Assembly (NCBI RefSeq): GCF_003054245.1
Contig: NZ_QBKR01000011.1
Coordinates: forward strand, 53,950 to 117,949
From: Melghirimyces profundicolus
GTDB lineage: Bacteria; Bacillota; Bacilli; Thermoactinomycetales; DSM-45169
Direction: 5' to 3'
Length of the DNA: 64,000 bases
In this document: piece after piece, positions 52,907-61,896 of the stretch
How the letters are laid out: each line of letters opens with the position of its first letter
How positions within the stretch are numbered: position 1 is the first letter of the stretch
Notes under the pieces: model-generated
What the model was told of the DNA's origin: nothing
Database searches by the model: none
What the model saw: the letters and a program-made list of their open reading frames with translations, nothing else
Position numbers and translations under genes: made by a program

Positions 52907-55900
52907 CCCAAAACCGCCTCCTTCTCCTTGATGGTGCCGAGGGGAACCACTGACCATTCCTCCGGATTCCGAACGTTGGTGGTGCGGATCCACCACCGGA
53001 ACGTGTCCATGGAAGTAAAGCACGGAACCTGCCATTCCAGCGCCAACTGACGCAACCGAAAACCGTTCCGGTTCTCTTGACCGCCGCAGGTGGGAAGGTT
53101 GAGGATGAGGGACGGTCCGTCCTCGTGGAACCAACCTTCCCAGTTTTCGGGACCGACGATCTCCACCGGAACATCCCATGTCTTGCGGAGGTAAGCGGCC
53201 GTCCCTTCCGTCGCCGCCAGTCGGACCCCCCGTCCGGCCAAATCGGGGATCCATTCGCCCAGTTCCTGTTTGGACGCATCGGCGACGGAGAGAAGGAGGC
53301 GGGTCCCCCGGAGGGAAGCGGGAAGCTTCCCTCCGACGGCGGAGGGAAGCACTTTGGCCACCGCCTCTTCCAGGGTGTCGCCCATTCCGAGGATTTCCCC
53401 GGTGGACCGCATCTCCGGACCCAGGGCCGGGTCCACCCGGGGAAGCTTGGAGGCGGAGAAAACCGGCCCCTTCACCGCCCAGCGGGAGATCGGCTTCATT
53501 ACACCGACGGGGGCAAAGGATGACAAGGGTTCCCCCAGCTGAACCCGGGTCGCCCACTCCACCATCGGAACCCCCGTCACCTTGCTGATCACCGGAACCG
53601 TCCGGGAAGCCCGGGGGTTCACTTCCAGCACATAGACCTCCTCTTCGTTCAACACGAACTGGATGTTCAAGAGGCCTGCATGGGAGAGATTTCCGGCGAT
53701 TCGTCCGGTGTATTCCACCACTGTCTCCTTCTGTTTTTCGGTCAGATCGGGAGCCGACAGGATGGAAAGGCTGTCTCCCGAATGGACGCCCGCCCGTTCC
53801 ACATGCTGGACCAGCGTGGGGATGACCAGATCTTTCCCGTCGGTGACGGCGTCCACTTCCACTTCGATGCCTTCCACAAAGCGATCCAGCAGAATCGGGT
53901 AAGCCTTCTCCGGCAAGATCTCCGCGAAGCGGGCCATGGTCTCCTCCAACTGCACCCGACTCCTTACCACCTGCATCCCCTGCCCGCCAATCACATAGGA
54001 AGGCCGGAGAAGCAGGGGGTACCCCAGCTCTTCGGCGGCGTGCCTGGCCTCGCTGAGGGTCCGGGCGGTTTTCCCCGGAATATGGGGAATGCCCAGCTCC
54101 TGCAACAAGGCGTAGAACCGATGCCGGTCTTCCACCTGGTCAATGGTGTCGGCGGAGGTGCCCAACACTTTCAAGCCCGCTTCCTCCAATCCCTGGATCA
54201 ACCGGACCGCCGTCTGACCCCCGTATTGGACCAGTACTCCGTCGATGGCTTCCTTTTCCGCCACGTGGATCACATCTTCCACGGTCAAGGGTTCGAAGTA
54301 AAGACGGTCCGCTGTGGCGTAATCGGTGCTGACGGTCTCCGGGTTGTTATTGACGACCACCGAGACCGCCCCCTGTTTTCTCAGGGATTCAGCCGCATGG
54401 ACGGAACAATAGTCGAACTCGATCCCCTGCCCGATCCGGATCGGACCCGCTCCCAGAACCAGGTAACGACGGCCCGGCTCCGGGGCGGCGACTTCATCCC
54501 TCCCTTGCCAGGAAGAATAGTAGTAGGGGGTTTCGGCCACAAACTCCCCGGCACAGGTGTCCACCCATTTATAGGAGGGAGACCAGCCCTTTTCTTTCCA
54601 CCGTTGGCGGATTTCCGACTCCGAAACCCCGAACCAGCCGGCCAGGGCGGCATCGGCGATCCCTTTCTCTTTGGCTTCCTTCAGTTCGGCATCCTTCACC
54701 TTCTCCCAGCCGGAGGAAGAAAGCCGCACCTCCAAAGCCACCATGTCCCGGATTTTACGTAAAAACCAGGGGTGGATCAGGGTCAGACGATGAATCTTTT
54801 CCTCTTTCCACCCCCTGCGGTATGCTTCCGCCAGAAGGAACAGCCTCCGGTCATCGGGACGGGCGAGTCGATGTTCCAGCTCCCGGTCGGACACGTTCCG
54901 TCCCTCGGGTGAAAGGAGGGTGAACCGATCCGTATCGAGGGATCGGATCGCTTTGTACAGCGCCGTTTCCAGGTTTCTTCCCAAAGCCATCACTTCCCCG
55001 GTGGCCTTCATCCGGGTTCCGAGGGTGCGGTCGGCGCCGGGGAACTTGTCGAAGGGCCAACGGGGGATCTTCACCACCACATAATCCAGAGCCGGTTCAA
55101 AACTGGCGAAGGTATGGCCGGTGACCGGGTTGAGGCACTCGTCCAGCCGGTAACCGATGGACAGTTTGGCCGCCAGTCGGGCGATGGGATACCCCGTCGC
55201 CTTGGAAGCCAGCGCGCTGGACCGGCTCACCCGGGGATTGACTTCAATAATCCGGTACTCCCCGGTGTCCGGATGGAGGGCGAACTGGATGTTGCATCCC
55301 CCCACCACACCCAGTGCCCGCACCACCTTGCAGGCGACTGAGCGCAATTGTTGGTACTGCCGGTCGGTCAATGTCTGGGAAGGTGCCGTGACGATGCTGT
55401 CCCCGGTGTGGGTGCCCACCGGATCCAGATTTTCCATGTTGCAGACGGCGATGCAGGTATCGTTGGCATCCCGCATCATCTCGTATTCGATCTCCTTCCA
55501 GCCGAGGATGCTCTCCTCGACCAACACTTGCCCGATCGGACTGGCGGCCAGCCCCTGACGCGCCACCTGTTCCAGTTCCGCCCGGTTCCGGGCTGTGCCT
55601 CCGCCGAATCCGCCGAGGGTGTATGCGGGACGGACGATCACAGGGTATCCGATGGCGGCGGCGAAACCGACCGCTTCCTCCACGGTGGAGACCGTCTTTC
55701 CTTCCGGGACCGGTTCTCCGATGGAAGCCATCGCCTGTTTGAACGCTTCCCGGTCCTCCCCCCGTCGGATGGAGTCCACCGGAGTCCCCAACAACTTCAC
55801 CCCGAAGGTATCCAACACTCCTTCTTCCTGGAGCTCCACCGCCAGGTTGAGTCCGGTTTGCCCCCCGACGCCGGCGAGAAGACCGTCGGGTCGTTCCCGC

Positions 55901-56148
55901 GCGATGATCCGGGTGAGCACCTCCAAGGTCAGGGGTTCCGTATAGACGGTATCCGCCGCTTCCGGGTCCGTCATGATGGTGGCCGGGTTGTTGTTGGCCA
56001 GGATGACGTGGATCCCTTCCTCCTTCAGCGCAAGACAGGCCTGGGTCCCCGAATAGTCAAACTCCGCCGCCTGACCGATGACAATCGGACCGGAGCCAAT
56101 CACCAGGACCCGGCTCACCGAAGTCTTCCTTCCGTCTGTTTCACCCAT
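52903..56148 (-). CDS. carB: Carbamoyl-phosphate synthase large subunit
   Basis: Makes carbamoyl phosphate from ammonia, bicarbonate and two ATP. The 1081 residues contain two ATP-grasp halves, each with the phosphate loop and signature (VIGSGPIVIGQAAEFDYSGT near 15; VLGAGPIRIGQGIEFDYCSV near 560; IEVNPRVSRSSAL; LEVNPRASRTVP), an oligomerisation domain between and a C-terminal allosteric MGS-like domain. ATG 56148 follows AGGAGG and overlaps the end of carA by 8 nt. Placement inside the arg operon marks the arginine-specific isoenzyme. Confidence 0.97.
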   Translation of the reverse strand: MGETDGRKTSVSRVLVIGSGPIVIGQAAEFDYSGTQACLALKEEGIHVILANNNPATIMTDPEAADTVYTEPLTLEVLTRIIARERPDGLLAGVGGQTGLNLAVELQEEGVLDTFGVKLLGTPVDSIRRGEDREAFKQAMASIGEPVPEGKTVSTVEEAVGFAAAIGYPVIVRPAYTLGGFGGGTARNRAELEQVARQGLAASPIGQVLVEESILGWKEIEYEMMRDANDTCIAVCNMENLDPVGTHTGDSIVTAPSQTLTDRQYQQLRSVACKVVRALGVVGGCNIQFALHPDTGEYRIIEVNPRVSRSSALASKATGYPIARLAAKLSIGYRLDECLNPVTGHTFASFEPALDYVVVKIPRWPFDKFPGADRTLGTRMKATGEVMALGRNLETALYKAIRSLDTDRFTLLSPEGRNVSDRELEHRLARPDDRRLFLLAEAYRRGWKEEKIHRLTLIHPWFLRKIRDMVALEVRLSSSGWEKVKDAELKEAKEKGIADAALAGWFGVSESEIRQRWKEKGWSPSYKWVDTCAGEFVAETPYYYSSWQGRDEVAAPEPGRRYLVLGAGPIRIGQGIEFDYCSVHAAESLRKQGAVSVVVNNNPETVSTDYATADRLYFEPLTVEDVIHVAEKEAIDGVLVQYGGQTAVRLIQGLEEAGLKVLGTSADTIDQVEDRHRFYALLQELGIPHIPGKTARTLSEARHAAEELGYPLLLRPSYVIGGQGMQVVRSRVQLEETMARFAEILPEKAYPILLDRFVEGIEVEVDAVTDGKDLVIPTLVQHVERAGVHSGDSLSILSAPDLTEKQKETVVEYTGRIAGNLSHAGLLNIQFVLNEEEVYVLEVNPRASRTVPVISKVTGVPMVEWATRVQLGEPLSSFAPVGVMKPISRWAVKGPVFSASKLPRVDPALGPEMRSTGEILGMGDTLEEAVAKVLPSAVGGKLPASLRGTRLLLSVADASKQELGEWIPDLAGRGVRLAATEGTAAYLRKTWDVPVEIVGPENWEGWFHEDGPSLILNLPTCGGQENRNGFRLRQLALEWQVPCFTSMDTFRWWIRTTNVRNPEEWSVVPLGTIKEKEAVLG

Positions 56149-57211
56149 GGACCGCCACCTCCTTTCCTTTCCGGATCTTCTCCAGGAATCGGTCAAAAAG
56201 CGTTTCCGCATCGGCAGGTCCGGGATGGGCTTCGGGGTGGAACTGCACGGAAAAGACCGGGAAATGACGGTGGGCCAGTCCCTCCACCGAACCATCATTG
56301 ACGTGGAGGTGGGTGATCTCCCAGTCGGAAGTGTCCACCGAAGAAGTCCGGACAGTATAGCCGTGGTTCTGAGAAGTGATCCAGACCTTCCCCGTGGATG
56401 GTTCCCTCACCGGATGGTTGCTCCCCCGGTGACCGAAAGGAAGGCGCTCGGTGTCGGCACCCAGAGCCAGTGCCAGCAGTTGGTGCCCCAGGCAGATCCC
56501 CATCGAAGGAATCCGCCGGATGAGCGGAACCCACCCTTCCAGGAACGGCAGAAGCGCCTTGGGATCCCCGGGTCCGTTGGAAAAAAGGAGACCGTCGGGG
56601 GCCAGCCGTTCCACCTTTTTCGGATCGGTGAAATAAGGGACCTTCGTCACCCGGCACCCCCGTTTTGTCAGGCTGCGAACCATGGAAGCTTTCACTCCGA
56701 AATCGAGAAGGACGATATGGGGGGCATCGGAGTCCTCCGACGGTTCGGAAACCGGCTCTTTCACCGAAACCCCCTCCACCCACTGAAGCGAGAGCGGATC
56801 GGGCCACTCCTTCACCCGGGGATGCGGATCGGAGGCGATCACACCGCGAATCCCCCCGTTCTCCCGCACCTTCTTGACCACCGCCCGGGTATCCACACCC
56901 GAAATTCCGGGCACCCCGTGAGCATCCAGCCATTTCCCCAGACCGGAACCGGTCTCTTGCCAGCATTCGCTCACCACGATCCCGGCACAGTGGGGCCGGT
57001 CACTCTCACTCTCTCCCCGGACGGTCCCGTAATTCCCGATGAGGGGATAGGTGAAGGTGACGATCTGTCCCGCATAGGAAGGATCGGTCGTCACTTCCTG
57101 ATATCCGGTCATGCCGGTGGTAAACACCACTTCTCCGGGAACCTCCCTGGGGGTACCGATCCAGACTCCCGGAAAAGCCTCCCCGTCTTCAAACACGAGG
57201 TACGCTTCCAT
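56141..57211 (-). CDS. carA: Carbamoyl-phosphate synthase small subunit
   Basis: Glutaminase subunit supplying ammonia to CarB. The 356 residues show the N-terminal domain (FEDGEAFPGVWIG, GEVVFTTGMTGYQEVTTDPS) and the class I amidotransferase domain with nucleophile Cys in SMGICLGHQLLALALG, the oxyanion SNGPGDP and the His/Glu pair in VQFHPEAHPGP. ATG 57211 has AGGAGG 9 nt upstream and overlaps argD by 23 nt. Confidence 0.96.
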   Translation of the reverse strand: MEAYLVFEDGEAFPGVWIGTPREVPGEVVFTTGMTGYQEVTTDPSYAGQIVTFTYPLIGNYGTVRGESESDRPHCAGIVVSECWQETGSGLGKWLDAHGVPGISGVDTRAVVKKVRENGGIRGVIASDPHPRVKEWPDPLSLQWVEGVSVKEPVSEPSEDSDAPHIVLLDFGVKASMVRSLTKRGCRVTKVPYFTDPKKVERLAPDGLLFSNGPGDPKALLPFLEGWVPLIRRIPSMGICLGHQLLALALGADTERLPFGHRGSNHPVREPSTGKVWITSQNHGYTVRTSSVDTSDWEITHLHVNDGSVEGLAHRHFPVFSVQFHPEAHPGPADAETLFDRFLEKIRKGKEVAVHG

Positions 57212-58382
57212 TGGCGTCAACCTCCTCCCAGTGCTGCAAACTGTCTTCAATGATGGCCGCCGCCTGTTCGATCTCTTCTTCTCCCGTCACCAGCGGGGGA
57301 AGGAGACGGAGAACCCGGGGGCCCGCCGCCACGGCCAAAAGCCCTTTCTCTTTGAGAACAGGAAGCAGGGGACCGACCGGACGGTCCATTTCCACTCCCC
57401 ACATGAAACCTTTCCCGCGGATATCCACCACGGCCGGATGGGAATGCAGTCGTTGGCGAAGCCGGGAGTCAAGACATTCCCCCATTTCCCGGGCACGGGT
57501 CAGGATGTCCGACTCCGTCAGCTCCTTCAACACCGCATGGGCGGCGGCCATGGCAAGGGGGTTGCCTCCGAAGGTGCTGGCGTGACTGCCCGGGCCGAAA
57601 TGGCGATCCAACCCCTTCCGCCCCATCATCGCCCCGACGGGCACGCCGTTGCCCAGCCCTTTGGCCAACGTCACCACATCGGGCCGGACACCGAAGTCCC
57701 GGAAAGCGAACAAATCTCCCGTCCGCCCCATCCCCGTCTGGATCTCATCCACCATCAGAAGGATCTCCTTCTCCCGGCACCGCTCTTCCAACCGCTTCAG
57801 AAAGCCGGGATTGGCAGGGATGACTCCCCCCTCTCCCTGAACGGGTTCCAGCAACACCGCCGCGGTATTCCCGGTCAGACCCTCATCCAAGGCGCCGGTG
57901 TCGTTGTACGGGAGGTGGCGAAATCCGCCGGGAAGGGGATCGAACCCCGCTTTCACCTTCGTCTGACCGGTGGCGGTCAAGGTGGCCAGCGTCCGGCCGT
58001 GGAAGGAAGAGTGAAACGTTATCACCTCGGGCCGCTCCAACCCCTTATGTTCCCGGCCGTAGCGGCGCGCCAGCTTGATGGCCGCTTCCACCGCCTCCGC
58101 TCCGCTGTTGCAGAAAAAGGAAAACGCCAGGCCGCTTTCCTCGGCCAGTTTTCCGGCCACCGTTTCCTGAAGAGGGATCCGGAACAGATTGGACACATGC
58201 CACAGCCGATCCAGCTGCTCCCGCACCGCCTCCTTCACCCGGGGGTGGGCGTGACCCAGATTGCAGACCCCCAAACCGGAGGTGAAGTCCAGATAGCGGC
58301 GGCCCGTTTCGTCCCAGAGCCAGGGCCCTTCTCCCCTGACGGGTTTGAGATCACTTCTCGGATAAGTGGGAAACAGCGCCAA
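57189..58382 (-). CDS. argD: Acetylornithine aminotransferase
   Basis: PLP-dependent transaminase forming N-acetylornithine. The 397 residues include SGLGVCNLGHAHPRV, the cofactor region FCNSGAEAVEAAIKLARRYG, LLMVDEIQTGMGRTG and the Schiff-base Lys in VTLAKGLGNGVPVGAM. Start is a TTG at 58382 with AGGAGG 9 nt upstream, inside the 3' end of argB (32-nt overlap). Confidence 0.95.
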   Translation of the reverse strand: MALFPTYPRSDLKPVRGEGPWLWDETGRRYLDFTSGLGVCNLGHAHPRVKEAVREQLDRLWHVSNLFRIPLQETVAGKLAEESGLAFSFFCNSGAEAVEAAIKLARRYGREHKGLERPEVITFHSSFHGRTLATLTATGQTKVKAGFDPLPGGFRHLPYNDTGALDEGLTGNTAAVLLEPVQGEGGVIPANPGFLKRLEERCREKEILLMVDEIQTGMGRTGDLFAFRDFGVRPDVVTLAKGLGNGVPVGAMMGRKGLDRHFGPGSHASTFGGNPLAMAAAHAVLKELTESDILTRAREMGECLDSRLRQRLHSHPAVVDIRGKGFMWGVEMDRPVGPLLPVLKEKGLLAVAAGPRVLRLLPPLVTGEEEIEQAAAIIEDSLQHWEEVDANGSVPRV

Positions 58383-59154
58383 GGGGCTCCACCTCCTTCC
58401 GGATTCGCGTTCCCGCTCCGCTTAACGCCCCGGGGGCGCTCCCGTCAGCGATGATCACCTCTTCGACCCCGGAATCCAATCCGGCGAGGGCTGCGTCGAC
58501 TTTGGGGATCATCCCCCCCCGGATCGTGCCGTTCTCCACCATTTCCCGCACTTCAGAGGGGGTCGCGGAAGGGAGGTTCCGGGACGTTGCTCCCTCCGTC
58601 CGGATCCCGGGTACATCCGTCACCATAACCAACTTTCTTGCGGAGAGGGCCCGGGCCACCGCCCCGGCGGCGGTGTCGGCATTGACGTTGTACCTTCTTC
58701 CCTCGGCATCGACCCCGAGGGAAGCCACCACCGGGATCCAACCCGATTTCAGGAGGTCAAAAAGAATCCCGGGATGGACTTCCGTCACCTCCCCGACCCA
58801 ACCCAGGGAGGGATCTTTCGGTTTCACTTCCAGGAGGGCACCGTCCACGCCGGACAGTCCCACCGCAGGGAGTCCGGCGGCCCGAAGGCGGGCGGTCAAC
58901 CCCTTGTTGACGGTGCCGGCCAACACCATTTCCGCCGCCTTCAGCCCCTCGTCATCCGTGACGCGCAATCCCTTCACAAATCGCGTCTTAAGCCCCAGCC
59001 GCTTCTGCAACCGGCTGATCTCCGGACCGCCTCCATGGACGATCACGGGAGGACCGGCCGATTTCATGCCATTTTTCAATTCTTGAAAAAAAGAAGGGTG
59101 CAGCCGTTCCAGCACGCTTCCCCCCGCTTTGATCACCACCGGCCACAATCTCAT
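58351..59154 (-). CDS. argB: Acetylglutamate kinase
   Basis: Phosphorylates N-acetylglutamate. The 267 residues follow the amino-acid-kinase fold: VVIKAGGSVLER (usual K-GG-), PPVIVHGGGPEIS, FVKGLRVTDDEGLKAAEMVL, YNVNADTAAGAVA and RGGMIPKVDAALAGL. It lies 18 nt after argJ. The N-terminal extension seen in arginine-inhibited enzymes is absent; Bacillus enzymes are of this short type. Confidence 0.95.
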   Translation of the reverse strand: MRLWPVVIKAGGSVLERLHPSFFQELKNGMKSAGPPVIVHGGGPEISRLQKRLGLKTRFVKGLRVTDDEGLKAAEMVLAGTVNKGLTARLRAAGLPAVGLSGVDGALLEVKPKDPSLGWVGEVTEVHPGILFDLLKSGWIPVVASLGVDAEGRRYNVNADTAAGAVARALSARKLVMVTDVPGIRTEGATSRNLPSATPSEVREMVENGTIRGGMIPKVDAALAGLDSGVEEVIIADGSAPGALSGAGTRIRKEVEPLGAVSHLSEK

Positions 59155-59172
59155 GGTTTTCCTCCTCTCTTC

Positions 59173-60417
59173 CTACGTACGGTAACTGGCGTTGATGCGG
59201 ACATAATCATAGGTCAGATCGCATCCCCAAGCGGTGGCCTGCGCCGCTCCCCGGTTCAGATTCACCCGGAGACGGACGGGATCCTGTTCCAGCTCCCGTC
59301 GCCCCGCCGCTTCATCCATCGGGACCGGCCGGCCGTCCCGGACGGCACAGATCGAACCGATGTACACCTCCACCCGGTCCGGGTCAAAAATCGCTCCGCT
59401 GTAGCCGAGGGCGCAAACGATCCGGCCCCAGTTGGGATCCGCACCGAAGACGGCCGTCTTTACCAGACTGGAACCGACAATGGCCTTGGCGGCCCGCCTC
59501 GCACCTTCCTCCGTCTCCGCTCCGGTGACGGTCACTTCCACCAGGCGGGTCGCTCCTTCCCCGTCCCGGGCGATCTGCCGGGCCAAGTCCCGTGCCACAT
59601 GGGCAAAGGCCCGGCAGAATGCCGGCCAATCCGGATGATCTTCTGTCAAGGGTTCGTTCCCGGCCAAGCCGCTGGCCATGGCGGTCACCATGTCGTTGGT
59701 GCTGCAATCCCCATCCACCGTGATCATGTTGAAGGTTTGATCGGTCACCTTTCGGAGGATCCTTTGCAGGACCGGCGGTTCCACAGCCGCATCGGTATTG
59801 ATGAACGCCAGCATCGTCGCCATGTTGGGGTGAACCATACCGGAGCCCTTGGCCGCTCCGGCCACCCGAACTTCCTTCCCCTGCACGGTCAGGCGGACTT
59901 CCGAGGCTTTGGTGAAGGTGTCTGTCGTCAGGATGGACCGGCAGAAGGAATCTTGTCCCTCGGGGGCCAATTGCTCCACCAATCCGGGGATCGCCCGCAG
60001 CATTCGGTCCATGGGAAGAGGCTCGCCGATCACACCGGTGGACACCACGCCCACGAGATGTTCCGGTATCTTCAGTTGCCGGGCCGTCTCCTGCCGCATC
60101 CGGCGGGCGTCGTCCAGTCCGCGCCGGCCTGTGCAGGCGTTGGCGTTGCCGCTGTTGACGATCATTGCCTGCATCCGACCCTCCACTTCCAATCCCTCCC
60201 GGGTGACTTTGAGGGGTGCGGCCTGGAATGCGTTCATCGTATAGACGGCGGCTGCGGAGGCGGGAACCTCGCAGACGATCATCCCCAGGTCCTTCCGTTT
60301 CCGTTTAATCCCCGCATGAAGTCCGGCCGCCCGGAAACCGCGGGGGGACGTGATCCGCGGTTCCTTTGCCACCTTGCAGCCGTCTGTCACCACCGCCCTC
60401 ACCTGAAGCTGTTCCAT
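59173..60417 (-). CDS. argJ: Bifunctional glutamate N-acetyltransferase/ornithine acetyltransferase
   Basis: Recycles the acetyl group between N-acetylornithine and glutamate. The 414 residues contain the autoprocessing site KGSGMVHPNMATMLAFINTD, whose Thr in ATML becomes the nucleophile of the beta chain, plus NSGNANACTGRRG and SVNCDGDCSTNDM-like GDCSTNDMVTAMASG. ATG 60417 has GGGGAGGG upstream. The open frame extends 30 codons more, but those come from repeat copy H, so the shorter start is right. Confidence 0.95.
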   Translation of the reverse strand: MEQLQVRAVVTDGCKVAKEPRITSPRGFRAAGLHAGIKRKRKDLGMIVCEVPASAAAVYTMNAFQAAPLKVTREGLEVEGRMQAMIVNSGNANACTGRRGLDDARRMRQETARQLKIPEHLVGVVSTGVIGEPLPMDRMLRAIPGLVEQLAPEGQDSFCRSILTTDTFTKASEVRLTVQGKEVRVAGAAKGSGMVHPNMATMLAFINTDAAVEPPVLQRILRKVTDQTFNMITVDGDCSTNDMVTAMASGLAGNEPLTEDHPDWPAFCRAFAHVARDLARQIARDGEGATRLVEVTVTGAETEEGARRAAKAIVGSSLVKTAVFGADPNWGRIVCALGYSGAIFDPDRVEVYIGSICAVRDGRPVPMDEAAGRRELEQDPVRLRVNLNRGAAQATAWGCDLTYDYVRINASYRT

Positions 60418-60453
60418 GTTTCCCTCCCCTTTCGCTTTACGTATGATCTCTAT

Positions 60454-60762
60454 AAGCGTTGTGAAAAAGTGAGCGGCAACATTTACCCAAAGCCGCTCCG
60501 GCTGCACTCACAGAGCACAAGTCTCGCCTGGGTCGCTTGCGCTCCCCGGTCTCGCTATGCTGTCCTGCATAGATGCAGGCACTGTCCGCTCCGAATCATC
60601 CTGCTGCGGGCAGGGGCAAACGCCTTCGGATGCAACACAGAGGAGCTTTTCCCCCTGAACGCCCTTGCAGGCTGATTCTCCGCTGGGCAGGACAGCAAAG
60701 TCGCTATTTTGGGTAAATGCTTCCCCTTTTCTCGAAACGAACATTCAATTACAACGCTTCTA
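60454..60762 (+). repeat. Palindromic repeat, copy H (both ends, one core unit, nested module)
   Basis: Left end ATAAGCGTTGTGA, TTTACCCAAAG, one core unit (CACTCACAGAGCACAAGTCT...), a nested module at 60558-60697, then CTATTTTGGGTAAATGCTTC and the right end TTACAACGCTTCT. It fills the whole argC-argJ gap. The last bases overlap the argC stop codon (TAG, 60760-60762). Confidence 0.88.
60558..60697 (+). repeat. Nested 140-bp module with its own inverted ends
   Basis: TGCTGTCCTG at 60558 and CAGGACAGCA ending at 60697 form a 10-bp inverted pair. Inside is CGGATGCAACACAGAGGAGC...CCCTGAACGCCCTTGCAGG, which recurs in copy C; the start (TGCTGTCCTGCA-AGATG) recurs truncated in copy D. It looks like one element inserted in another. 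Confidence 0.7.
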
Positions 60763-61791
60763 TGGATACTGCGGCAACAGATCCAACCCCGTCGTTTCGG
60801 GCCAACCCATGCGCAGGTTCAGGTTTTGCACGGCCTGCCCCGCGGCTCCCTTGACCAGGTTGTCGATGGCTGCCATCCCCACCACGGTGTTCGTCCGGTC
60901 ATCCAGATGAAAGGCGATATCACAATAATTGCTCCCCTGAACCTCTTTGGTTCGTGGCCATTCTCCCTTTTTCCGGACCCGAATGAAGGGGGCATTCCGG
61001 TACGCCTCTTCCGCCATCTCCCGCAGCCGCCCGGATGTCCAACCCCCGGCCGCCGGCACGTAAATCGTCACCAAGATGCCACGGTTCATCGGAACAATCT
61101 GGGGAGTGAACAACACGGATGTCTCCTTTCCTCCGGCCAGGGTGGCATACCGCTCGATCTCCGGAGTGTGACGGTGAGCCCCCACCTGATACGGGAAGAG
61201 ATTTTCGTTCACTTCACAAAACAGACTGGTCTGTTTGACCCCCCGCCCCGCTCCGGACATGCCCGATTTGCCATCCACCACCACCGGACCGTCCCCGACG
61301 GCTCCCGCTTTCAACAGGGGGATCAGAAGCATCAGAGCGGCCGTCGGATAACATCCGGGATTGGCGATGATCCCGGCTTCCCGGATGGAGGACGCAAACC
61401 ACTCACTCAATCCGTAGGCCGATCGTTCCAACCAGCCGCCCTCCGGCGGCTCCGCCCCGTACCACTCCCGATAGGCGGCCGCATCCAGCCGGAAGTCCCC
61501 TGCCAGATCGATCGAGAGGCAGCCCTTATCGGCCAGCGGAGGCAAAAGCCGGCTGCTGACCCCGGAGGGGGCCGCAAAAAAGACGATATCCGATTCTTCC
61601 GCCAATCGTTCCGGTTCCATCTCCTCCAACGAGTGAGACAAATGGGACAGATGGGGGAACACATTCTCCACTCCCTCCCCCGCCTTGGAGGAGGAGATCA
61701 GCTTCGTCAAGGTGACCCGGGGATGCCGGTGCAGGATCCGGATCAGTTCCGCACTTCCATATCCCGTCGCTCCCACAACCGCCGCTTTCAT
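60760..61791 (-). CDS. argC: N-acetyl-gamma-glutamyl-phosphate reductase
   Basis: NADPH-dependent reduction in arginine synthesis. The 343 residues show the Rossmann motif AVVGATGYGSAELIR, the catalytic Cys in IIANPGCYPTAALMLLIPLL and GMAAIDNLVKGAAGQAVQNL. ATG 61791 was chosen, preceded by GGAGTGGAG; the open frame continues upstream into the promoter. First gene of argC-J-B-D-carA-carB-argF. The C-terminus (PETTGLDLLPQYP) is of normal type, so the repeat abutting the stop has not shortened it. Confidence 0.95.
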   Translation of the reverse strand: MKAAVVGATGYGSAELIRILHRHPRVTLTKLISSSKAGEGVENVFPHLSHLSHSLEEMEPERLAEESDIVFFAAPSGVSSRLLPPLADKGCLSIDLAGDFRLDAAAYREWYGAEPPEGGWLERSAYGLSEWFASSIREAGIIANPGCYPTAALMLLIPLLKAGAVGDGPVVVDGKSGMSGAGRGVKQTSLFCEVNENLFPYQVGAHRHTPEIERYATLAGGKETSVLFTPQIVPMNRGILVTIYVPAAGGWTSGRLREMAEEAYRNAPFIRVRKKGEWPRTKEVQGSNYCDIAFHLDDRTNTVVGMAAIDNLVKGAAGQAVQNLNLRMGWPETTGLDLLPQYP

Positions 61792-61827
61792 CTCTCCACT
61801 CCGCCTTTCCGAAATCAGTTTCGTATC

Positions 61828-61856
61828 ATTATACATACTTATTAATATTTATTCAA
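61828..61856 (-). promoter_or_regulatory. Arginine operon promoter with ARG box
   Basis: On the minus strand TTGAAT (61851-61856) and TATAAT (61828-61833) are 17 nt apart, a near-consensus sigma-A promoter. TTGAATAAATATTAATAA (61839-61856) fits the ARG box TGAATWWWWATTCA and covers the -35 region, implying AhrC/ArgR repression. Confidence 0.75.
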
Positions 61857-61867
61857 TCCATTTCATT

Positions 61868-61896
61868 AAAAAACGGTTGAAATTGAACCGTTTTTT
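61868..61896. terminator. Symmetrical terminator upstream of the arginine promoter
   Basis: AAAAAACGGTT/AACCGTTTTTT, an 11-bp stem with a 7-nt loop, yields a T-run on both strands. It insulates the arg operon. Confidence 0.75.

Noticed and set aside
60418..60507. Upstream extension of argJ (N-terminal MQPERLWVN...)
   Set aside because: The extra codons come from repeat copy H; the same peptide opens false frames at other copies (34114, 63870). The ATG at 60417 has its own ribosome site.
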